NCBI GenBank assembly: GCA_036399715.1
Contig: DASWMO010000103.1
Span: forward strand, 1-10,710
Reading direction: 5' to 3'
From: DASVSE01 sp036399715
GTDB taxonomy: Bacteria > Bacteroidota > Rhodothermia > Rhodothermales > Rubricoccaceae
Length of the DNA: 10,710 bases
The notes under the pieces were generated by a model. That model ran no database searches. It was given only the letters and a program-made list of their open reading frames with translations, and had not been told where the DNA came from. Both the position numbers and the translations under genes were made by a program. Positions 5,146 to 10,710 of this stretch are shown piece by piece (within the stretch, counting starts at the first letter, position 1; every line of letters begins with the position of its first letter).

Positions 5146-6732
5146 ATGACCGCTCGCCCGATTCTCCTCCTCGCACTCGTGCTCGCGCTGCTCCCGAGCG
5201 CCCGAGCGCAGGACCCCGCCCGCTACTGGATCGTCGCCGGGACGGACGGCGGTGCCGAGACCGCGCCGACGCCACGGGCTGAGGCGCGCCGGGCCCTCCG
5301 TGGGTCGGTCCACGCGCCCGCCCACCCGGACCGCGGCGTGAGTCCGGCCATCCTCGACGCGCTTGCCGGCATGGGCATCGCGCCGCGCCACACGAGCCGC
5401 TGGCTCGGCGCCGTCTCGGCGGACCTCACGCCCGCCCAGGTAGCGGCCGTCGCCGCCCTTCCGGGCGTCCGCAGCGTCCGCCGAACGGCCCGCCTCGCCG
5501 AGCAGGACGAGCCCGCGGCGACGCCGCTCGCGCGGCCGGCCCTCTCGCCCGTGTTCGTCTACGGCCCGTCGGCGGCCCAGCTTCAGGCCGTCCGCGCCGA
5601 CGCGGCGATCGAGGCCGGACGCCGCGGGGCGGGCGTCCTCTTCGGCATCCTCGACACGCGCTTCGACTTCGGGCACCCGGCGATGGCGCACATCCCGTCG
5701 ACCGGCCGCCTGCGCGGCGTGCAGGACTTTATCGGCGGGGCGCAGGAGAACTACCACGGCCTCGCGTGCAGCTCCATCGCCCTCGGGCTCCGCGACGGGG
5801 AGCTCATCGGGCCCGCCCACGAGGCGACCGTCCTCGCGGGGACGACCGAGTTCGCCCCGACCGAGACGCACGCCGAGGAGGACGCCTTCGTCGAGGGCCT
5901 GGAGTGGATGGAGGCCCAGGGCGCCGACGTCGTGAGCGTCTCGCTGGGCTACACCACGTTCGACGACGGCGGCGACTTCACGTATGCCGACATGGACGGC
6001 AACACGACGCTCGTCACGCGCGCGGCCGACATGGCCGTCTCGCTCGGCGTCGCCGTCGTCGTCGCGGCCGGCAACGAGGGCAACTCGTCGTGGCACTACA
6101 TCGCCGCCCCGGCCGACGCCGACTCGGTCATCACCGTCGGCGCGTCGACGATCAGCGGCACGCGCGCGAGCTTCTCGTCGGTCGGCCCGACGTTCGACGG
6201 GCGCATCAAGCCCGACGTGGCCGCGCTCGGAGTCGGCGTCTACGTCGCCGAGCCGGGGGGCGGGCAGGAGTTCGGAAACGGCACGTCCTACGCGACGCCG
6301 ATGGTCGCTGGCGTGGTCGCGCAGATGCTCGGCGCGCGCCCGAGCCTGACGCCGATCCAGGTTCGCGACGCGCTCCGCGCGACGGCGAGCCAGAGCACGA
6401 CCCCGACGAACGAGCTCGGCTGGGGCGTCATCGACGCCGTCCGCGCATTCACGGCGACCAACACCGAGGCGCCCGCGCCCGGCGTCCCGAGCGAGTGGCG
6501 CCTCACGCCGAACGTCGCCCGTCCGGGCCGGTCGCTGCGGCTGACCGTCGCCTCGGGCGTGACGCAGGCCGTGACGGTGTCGCTCGTGGACCTGCTCGGG
6601 CGCCGCGTCGCCGAGTGGACCGTTCCGGCCGGTGCCGCCGAGGCGACGGTCCGCGTCCCCGAGGTGCCGGCCGGGACCTACTTCGCCGTCGTCCCCGACG
6701 CGTCGGCGCTGCGCCTCGTCGTCGTGCGGTAA
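5146..6732 (+). CDS. Secreted subtilisin-family serine protease with Por/T9SS-like C-terminal domain
   Basis: This is an extracytoplasmic S8 endopeptidase of 528 residues. A signal peptide (MTARPILLLALVLALLPSARA, cleavage after about 21) fixes the ATG at 5146; the 17 codons open upstream would only disrupt it. Residues 22-120 are a propeptide of the Bacteroidota type (RYWIVAGTDGG...SRWLGAVSADLTPAQVAAVAALPGV). Catalytic residues are D170 in GILDTRFDFGHP, H204 in YHGLACSS, the oxyanion N310 in AAGN and S381 in NGTSYATPMVAGVVA. The usual HGT is HGL here. From about 450 an Ig-like C-terminal domain runs to the end (LTPNVARPG...VSLVDLLGRRV...VPAGTYFAVV...LVVVR). It resembles type A sorting domains, so export through the outer membrane by type IX secretion is inferred. 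The gene converges on the downstream peptidase gene with 6 nt between stops. Confidence 0.93.
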   Translation: MTARPILLLALVLALLPSARAQDPARYWIVAGTDGGAETAPTPRAEARRALRGSVHAPAHPDRGVSPAILDALAGMGIAPRHTSRWLGAVSADLTPAQVAAVAALPGVRSVRRTARLAEQDEPAATPLARPALSPVFVYGPSAAQLQAVRADAAIEAGRRGAGVLFGILDTRFDFGHPAMAHIPSTGRLRGVQDFIGGAQENYHGLACSSIALGLRDGELIGPAHEATVLAGTTEFAPTETHAEEDAFVEGLEWMEAQGADVVSVSLGYTTFDDGGDFTYADMDGNTTLVTRAADMAVSLGVAVVVAAGNEGNSSWHYIAAPADADSVITVGASTISGTRASFSSVGPTFDGRIKPDVAALGVGVYVAEPGGGQEFGNGTSYATPMVAGVVAQMLGARPSLTPIQVRDALRATASQSTTPTNELGWGVIDAVRAFTATNTEAPAPGVPSEWRLTPNVARPGRSLRLTVASGVTQAVTVSLVDLLGRRVAEWTVPAGAAEATVRVPEVPAGTYFAVVPDASALRLVVVR

Positions 6733-6738
6733 TGGACC

Positions 6739-7812
6739 CTACCTCGCGTCGCGACCGGCTGCCTGTCCGAGCGGCTCATCGGCGTAGATCGCCGTCTCGA
6801 CACGACCGCTGCGCGTGACCGTCCCGCGGATCATGCCATCCGTGTTGAACGGCGTCGCGGCATGACCGGCGCGGTCGAGGACGATTACGCCTCCCGTGCC
6901 GCCAGCCCCGCTCAGCGTCTCGTGGACGACGTGGTCCGCGGCGTCGGCCGCCGTCTCGCCGAGGTAGGCCACACGCGCGTGGATGTCGTGGGCGACGGAC
7001 AGTCGGATAAAGAACTCGCCGTGGCCGGTCGCGCTCACCCCGACCGTCGCGTCCGAGGCGAACGTGCCCGCGCCGACGACCGGCGTGTCGCCGATGCGGT
7101 CCCACCGCTTGTTCGTCATGCCGCCCGTGGACGTGCCGGCGGCGAGGTGACCGGCAGCATCCAGCGCGACGGCGCCGACCGTCCCCGTCATCTGCCACGG
7201 CTCGGGCGCGGACGGCCGCGCGCCGGGGGCGAGCGCGCCAGCCTCGGACCGCTCGCGGGCCTGAACGGCGTCGAGGGCCGCACGGGCCCGGGGCGTGACG
7301 AACCACTCGGGCGGCATCGTTTCGAGGCCGTTCTCGCGTGCGAAGGCCTCGGCGCCGTCGCCGGCGAGCATCACGTGCGGCGAGCGCTCCATGACCATTC
7401 GGGCGAGGCGAATCGGGTGCCGGACGGTTCGGGTCCCGGCCGAAGCGCCGGCCATGCCGGTCGCGCCGTCCATGACCGAGGCGTCGTGGCGGACCGTCCC
7501 GTCAGACGCGAGGACAGCACCGCGGCCGGCGTTGAACTGCGGGTCGTCTTCGAGGCGCTCGATGACGGTCTGGACCGCGTCGAGCGCGGGGCGGCCGTCC
7601 GTGAGGACGGCGTGGCCGGCCCGGAGCGCGTCGGCAATGGCCGCGCGGAGGGCGGCGTCCTGCTCGGGCGTGTAGGCGCCGCGCCGCAGCGCCCCGGCGC
7701 CGCCGTGAACGACGAGCACGACCGGATCGACGGGTGCGTCCTGCTGCGCATCCTGTGCGAGACTGGAAGGCGCGAGCGCGACGAGCGCGAGAAGAACGAA
7801 CAGGCGGCGCAT
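6739..7812 (-). CDS. Exported isoaspartyl peptidase / L-asparaginase (Ntn-hydrolase, plant type)
   Basis: Members of this family hydrolyse isoaspartyl (beta-aspartyl) peptides and L-asparagine. They are made as a proenzyme that cleaves itself before a catalytic threonine. The 357-residue product has the complete set: VVHGGAG near 34-40, FNAGRGAVL at 93-101 with DASVMDG at 110-116, the autocleavage site before T211 in MTGTVGAVALD, TSTGGMTNK at 227-235, substrate-binding R239/D242 in DRIGDTPVVGAG, and TGHGE at 262-266. The GR usually found in this loop is DR. The N-terminus MRRLFVLLALVALAPSSLA is a clear signal peptide, so the enzyme is periplasmic or secreted, unlike cytoplasmic E. coli IaaA. 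It starts 8 nt after the recQ stop and is probably co-transcribed. There is no Shine-Dalgarno. The open frame upstream of 7812 is antisense-type noise within recQ. Confidence 0.93.
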   Translation of the reverse strand: MRRLFVLLALVALAPSSLAQDAQQDAPVDPVVLVVHGGAGALRRGAYTPEQDAALRAAIADALRAGHAVLTDGRPALDAVQTVIERLEDDPQFNAGRGAVLASDGTVRHDASVMDGATGMAGASAGTRTVRHPIRLARMVMERSPHVMLAGDGAEAFARENGLETMPPEWFVTPRARAALDAVQARERSEAGALAPGARPSAPEPWQMTGTVGAVALDAAGHLAAGTSTGGMTNKRWDRIGDTPVVGAGTFASDATVGVSATGHGEFFIRLSVAHDIHARVAYLGETAADAADHVVHETLSGAGGTGGVIVLDRAGHAATPFNTDGMIRGTVTRSGRVETAIYADEPLGQAAGRDAR

Positions 7813-7820
7813 GGCAGGGG

Positions 7821-10031
7821 TCAGGCGAGAAGGGCGAGGAGTTCGCGGCCGTAGAGGTCCGCCTTGCCCGGCCCGATGCCCGGCACGGCGAGGAGCGCGT
7901 CCTGGGAGCGCGGGCGTGAGGCGGCGAGCGCGCGGAGCGTCTTGTCCGAGAAGACGACGTACGGCGGCACGCCGCGGTCGCGGGCCTGCTCCGTCCGCCA
8001 CGCGCGGAGAATCTCGAAGCGCGCTTCGCCGTCGGCGTCGAGGGTCTGCTCGGGCGCACTCCCGGCGGCTCCGCTGCGGGAGGCGCCGCGCGGGCCCGGC
8101 GTGCCGAACGCGCGCACGTCCAGCCCGACGTCCTCGCGGTGCGCGAGCGCCTGCTCGCCGAGCGGCGTCAACTCGACGACCGGGTACTCGCCGCCACCGA
8201 GGCGCAGGTAGTTCGTGAGCAGGAGCTGCTTGTAGAGCCGGTCCACCTCGGCCTGCCCGAGCGTCTGGAGCCGTCCGAAATACGGGTGCCGGAGGTACTT
8301 GTCCATGCCCTTCGCCTGGGATCCGGCAAGGATCTTGGACATCGTAAGGCGCCCGACGGGCCACGTCATCCGCCGGACGGCGTCGAGCAGGCCGATGCCG
8401 ATGCGGCCACTCATCGTCATCTGATCGAAGGCAGGAATCTCGTCCGGCCGCGCGCGCAGGCGGCCCTGCATCACGCACGCGTCGCAGCAGATCTCGGGCG
8501 CCACATCGGTCGCGGCGTCGTCGCCGAAGTGGTCGAGGATCGTCCGCCGGCGGCAGTCCCCCGTCTGGGCGTAGCTCACGATGGACTGCAACTCGGCCGT
8601 CTTGCCGTCCGAGTGCGAGTCCGAACGCGCGAGCGCCGCCCGCGCCTCGCGCTCCTGCCACGGGTGGACGCGCCACACGCGGCGCTGGCCCTCGTCGTCG
8701 AGGCGCTCGGCGAGGCCCGACCGCTCCAGGATGCTCAGCGCGACGCGCCCGCCGACGGGGTGGCGGCCGGCGGCCTCGGACACCTCGTCGGGCTCGCCGC
8801 GCGAGAGGTCGTCGTCGTCCGCGCGGCGCTCGATGGCGTGGTAGAGCGCGCGGACGTCGTCCAGCTTCGGCGCCTGCTGCTCGATAAACCACTCGCGCAG
8901 CATGCGGTCCTGCGGGGCGTAGAAGAGGACAGCCGTCGCGGGTTTCCCGTCGCGCCCGGCGCGGCCGGCTTCCTGGTAATACGATTCGAGGTTCGGCGGA
9001 ATCGCCCAGTGGGCGACGAAGCGCACGTCGCCGCGGTCGACGCCCATCCCGAACGCGTTCGTCGCGACGACGAGGTCCAGGCGGCCCGTCAGAAAGCGCT
9101 CCTGCACGTCGCTGCGCTCAGCATCTGGCAGGCCGGCGTGGTACATCTCGCACGGACGGCCTGAGACCTCGCGGACGAGGCGCATGAGCATGTCGGCCTC
9201 CTTGCGTGTTGAGACGTAGAACAGGCCCGCTTCTCCCTCGTGCTCGGCGAGGAAGCTGGCGAGGGCCTGCTTCTTCTCGGCCGCGCCGGGCGTCGAGCGG
9301 ACCTCGAAAAAGAGGTTCGGGCGGTTGAAGCCCGTCACGAGGTGCTCGGGGTCGCGGAGGGCGAGCTGGGCCGCGATGTCTTTCTGGACGCGCGGCGTCG
9401 CCGTGGCCGTGAGCGCGACGCACGGCGGGTTGCCCATCGCCTCGCGGGCGGACGCGACGTGGAGGTAATCCGGCCGGAAGTCGTGGCCCCACTGGCTCAC
9501 GCAGTGCGCCTCGTCGACGGCGAGGAGGCCGACGTGCGCCTCGCGGAGCGTCCGCGCGAACGACGGAACGCGGAGGCGCTCCGGAGCGGCGTAGATCATC
9601 GTGAGGCGCCCGGCGCGGAGGTCGTCGAGGACCTCGCGCTGCTCGGCCTGGCTCTGCGACGAGTTGACAAACGCGGCCGCGATGCCGCGTGCGCGGAGCG
9701 CGTCCACCTGGTCCTTCATGAGTGCGATGAGCGGACTCACGACGACCGTCACGCCGCGCGGCAGCAGGAGGGCCCCGAGCTGGTATATGAGGCTCTTGCC
9801 GGCGCCGGTCGGCATCACAATGAGCGCATCGCGGCCTTCGACGACCGGCCGCAGCGCGGCCTCCTGGCCCGGCCGCAGCGCGCCGAAGCCGAAGTGCCGC
9901 TGCAACGCCGTCTCGACGGCGGCGCCCGGCGCAAAGGCGTCGGCAGCACCGGGTGAACCCGGACCGGGGCGGGGCGGGGCAGGGGCGTCGGTCACGGCGG
10001 GCACGGAAGGGCGGGGCAAGCTACGGGCCAT
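7821..10031 (-). CDS. recQ: ATP-dependent DNA helicase RecQ
   Basis: This superfamily 2 helicase unwinds DNA 3' to 5' in recombination and fork repair. The 736-residue product has the full architecture: Q-motif region FGFGALRPGQEAAL (47-60), Walker A MPTGAGKS (73-80), DEAH (173-176), LTATATP (208-213), the VATNAFGMGVD motif (322-332) and motif VI QEAGRAGRD (353-361). About 120 residues follow before the zinc site, some 75-80 more than in E. coli RecQ. They look like an inserted winged helix (VALSILERSGLAERL). Zinc cysteines are C493, C515, C516 and C519. The RQC winged helix follows (VGRLTMSKILAGSQAKG...LTPLGEQAL, about 535-630), then a Gly/Ala/Pro linker and an HRDC domain (about 671-736). 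The first ~35 residues are low-complexity, so GTG at 9995 is an alternative start. It is followed by the peptidase gene at 8 nt. Confidence 0.95.
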   Translation of the reverse strand: MARSLPRPSVPAVTDAPAPPRPGPGSPGAADAFAPGAAVETALQRHFGFGALRPGQEAALRPVVEGRDALIVMPTGAGKSLIYQLGALLLPRGVTVVVSPLIALMKDQVDALRARGIAAAFVNSSQSQAEQREVLDDLRAGRLTMIYAAPERLRVPSFARTLREAHVGLLAVDEAHCVSQWGHDFRPDYLHVASAREAMGNPPCVALTATATPRVQKDIAAQLALRDPEHLVTGFNRPNLFFEVRSTPGAAEKKQALASFLAEHEGEAGLFYVSTRKEADMLMRLVREVSGRPCEMYHAGLPDAERSDVQERFLTGRLDLVVATNAFGMGVDRGDVRFVAHWAIPPNLESYYQEAGRAGRDGKPATAVLFYAPQDRMLREWFIEQQAPKLDDVRALYHAIERRADDDDLSRGEPDEVSEAAGRHPVGGRVALSILERSGLAERLDDEGQRRVWRVHPWQEREARAALARSDSHSDGKTAELQSIVSYAQTGDCRRRTILDHFGDDAATDVAPEICCDACVMQGRLRARPDEIPAFDQMTMSGRIGIGLLDAVRRMTWPVGRLTMSKILAGSQAKGMDKYLRHPYFGRLQTLGQAEVDRLYKQLLLTNYLRLGGGEYPVVELTPLGEQALAHREDVGLDVRAFGTPGPRGASRSGAAGSAPEQTLDADGEARFEILRAWRTEQARDRGVPPYVVFSDKTLRALAASRPRSQDALLAVPGIGPGKADLYGRELLALLA
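8053..8087. repeat. Inverted repeat inside the RecQ RQC-HRDC linker
   Basis: GGCGC (8053-8057) with GCGCC (8083-8087) and CTCCCG (8059-8064) with CGGGAG (8077-8082) form a nested dyad separated by one unpaired base on the left arm. It encodes part of the linker GPRGASRSGAAGSAPEQ between RQC and HRDC. It may be a short palindromic insertion kept in frame, or simple GC-rich linker drift. Confidence 0.4.
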
Positions 10032-10084
10032 AGTCTGCGACGCGCGGCTGACACCGTGGCGTCACGCGCGGCCGGCCAGTCGTG

Positions 10085-10600
10085 CTACTGCCAGCGGACC
10101 GAGACGCGGAGGCGCGTCCCGCCGTCGCCGAAGCGCAGCGCGGTCGTGTCGCCGGCTGCGGCGTCGCCGACGCGCGACGCCAGCGACGCGATCTCAGCGA
10201 TAAACAGGTCGTCGTCGTCGTCGAAGCCGCCCGAGTCGTGGTCCGCGACGACGATGCGCAGCGGTGCACGGACCGTGAGTGGGGTCGACGAACTCATGGA
10301 AAGCCTCAGCGGCAGGGCGCCAGACGTGACATTCTCGGCGACCTGCGTCCGGGCGAGGACACTGCGGTAGCCGAGGGGCCCCGGCGGCGCGCCGTCGACG
10401 ACGTCGACGTAGATGTCGGGCGGGTTGGGCGAGACCGACCCATCCCACGCCGTCTCAAGCGGGAGCCGCTCCACGACGACGCCCGTCACGACGGCGCCCG
10501 TCACCCCCTCGCGGGCCGGCGTGCCGCACCCCGAGGCGGTCGCGCTGGCGGCGAGCAGGAGCAGGGCGGCAGAGTGGCGCATGGACGCGAGGCGAAGCAT
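10085..10600 (-). CDS. Putative lipoprotein with a C2-like calcium-binding domain
   Basis: This 171-residue product starts with a signal peptide and a cysteine after ATASG (C25), consistent with a lipoprotein signal; the lipobox is weak (A-S-G-C). The mature part resembles a C2 beta-sandwich. It has a DIYVDVVDG strand (about 62-70), a VLARTQVAENVTSGALP segment, a central LRIVVADHDSGGFDDDDDLFIAEI stretch (D120, D122 and D127-D131 would form the calcium loop), and a final basic beta strand LRVSVRW. The family assignment is by pattern only. Start options are GTG 10603, ATG 10600 and ATG 10582; the last gives the tightest signal peptide. It lies 53 nt upstream of recQ on the same strand and about 30 nt after the partial gene before it. 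It may belong to the same transcript, but no functional link to recQ is apparent. Confidence 0.75.
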   Translation of the reverse strand: MLRLASMRHSAALLLLAASATASGCGTPAREGVTGAVVTGVVVERLPLETAWDGSVSPNPPDIYVDVVDGAPPGPLGYRSVLARTQVAENVTSGALPLRLSMSSSTPLTVRAPLRIVVADHDSGGFDDDDDLFIAEIASLASRVGDAAAGDTTALRFGDGGTRLRVSVRWQ

Positions 10601-10633
10601 CACAAGATCGTCTCACATCCGTGCCGACATGCG

Positions 10634-10710
10634 TCAGCCCGGCGCGATGTGCGCCGCGAGCACGCGCTCGACGTCGGACACGAGCGGATCCCAGTCGGCC
10701 TCGGGGCGCT
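10634..10710 (-). CDS. C-terminal end of an unidentified protein, truncated by window end
   Basis: On the minus strand a frame is open from the window edge to TGA at 10634-10636. It encodes 24 complete codons plus the stop and ends in DWDPLVSDVERVLAAHIAPG. The sequence is helix-like and its codon use is GC-rich as in the neighbouring genes. The 30-nt distance to the lipoprotein start makes a real preceding gene plausible. The fragment is too short for any functional call. Confidence 0.5.
   Translation of the reverse strand, partial: RPEADWDPLVSDVERVLAAHIAPG

Noticed and set aside
3748..6096. 782-codon minus-strand open frame covering the repeat array and the antisense of two + genes
   Set aside because: The CSAPPVH heptads come only from the stop-free 21-bp array, and the rest is an antisense shadow of the 213-aa gene and the subtilase.
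7813..8892. Upstream extension of the peptidase frame inside recQ
   Set aside because: The signal peptide at 7812 marks the true start. The upstream frame is an Arg/Pro-rich frame-shifted reading of recQ.
10016..10023. TAGCTTGC on the minus strand at the 5' end of recQ as a promoter -7 box implying a GTG start at 9995
   Set aside because: There is no -33 TTG at the required distance. It is kept only as a reason to regard the recQ start as uncertain.

Overview
The window is strongly GC-rich and densely packed with genes. It reads as a chromosomal segment of a high-GC member of Bacteroidota sensu lato, most likely Rhodothermota (Salinibacter/Rubricoccus-like). This placement is an inference from four signs: a secreted subtilase with a Por/type IX-like C-terminal domain, two promoters of the Bacteroidota type (TTG, 20 nt, TA..TTCG), almost no Shine-Dalgarno sequences (only rpsO has one), and unnamed protein types that look Bacteroidota-like.

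Left part (1-3320, + strand). This is the conserved ribF-rpsO-pnp cluster: the C-terminal end of the flavokinase/FAD synthetase RibF, ribosomal protein S15 and polynucleotide phosphorylase. A perfect 12-bp hairpin follows rpsO. The rpsO-pnp spacer also holds a ~105-bp nested inverted-repeat element. pnp ends in an Arg/Gly/Asp-rich tail and is followed by a very stable hairpin.

Middle (3320-5145). This is the least ordinary stretch. A 162-aa protein of unknown family on + is followed by a minus-strand reading frame. That frame keeps the C-terminal half of a fibronectin type III domain, and its N-terminal part is a 21-bp tandem repeat of nine units that is open in several frames. Next comes a 213-aa all-helical protein of unknown function on + with its own promoter. 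A hairpin almost identical to the one after pnp closes it, and the subtilase promoter starts directly behind that hairpin.

Right part (5146-10710). A secreted subtilisin-family protease (+) converges, with 6 nt between stop codons, on a leftward gene set. Read in its own direction, that set is: the end of an unidentified protein, a C2-like lipoprotein, a full-length RecQ helicase (helicase core, extra winged-helix-like insert, zinc site, RQC, HRDC) and an exported isoaspartyl peptidase/L-asparaginase 8 nt after recQ. recQ and the peptidase are probably co-transcribed.

I see no rRNA, tRNA, CRISPR array, transposase, phage gene or recognisable defence system. Most genes are housekeeping or common envelope genes. 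The points worth a second look are the 21-bp repeat/Fn3 remnant, the repeated hairpins, the rpsO-pnp spacer element and the two unknown proteins.
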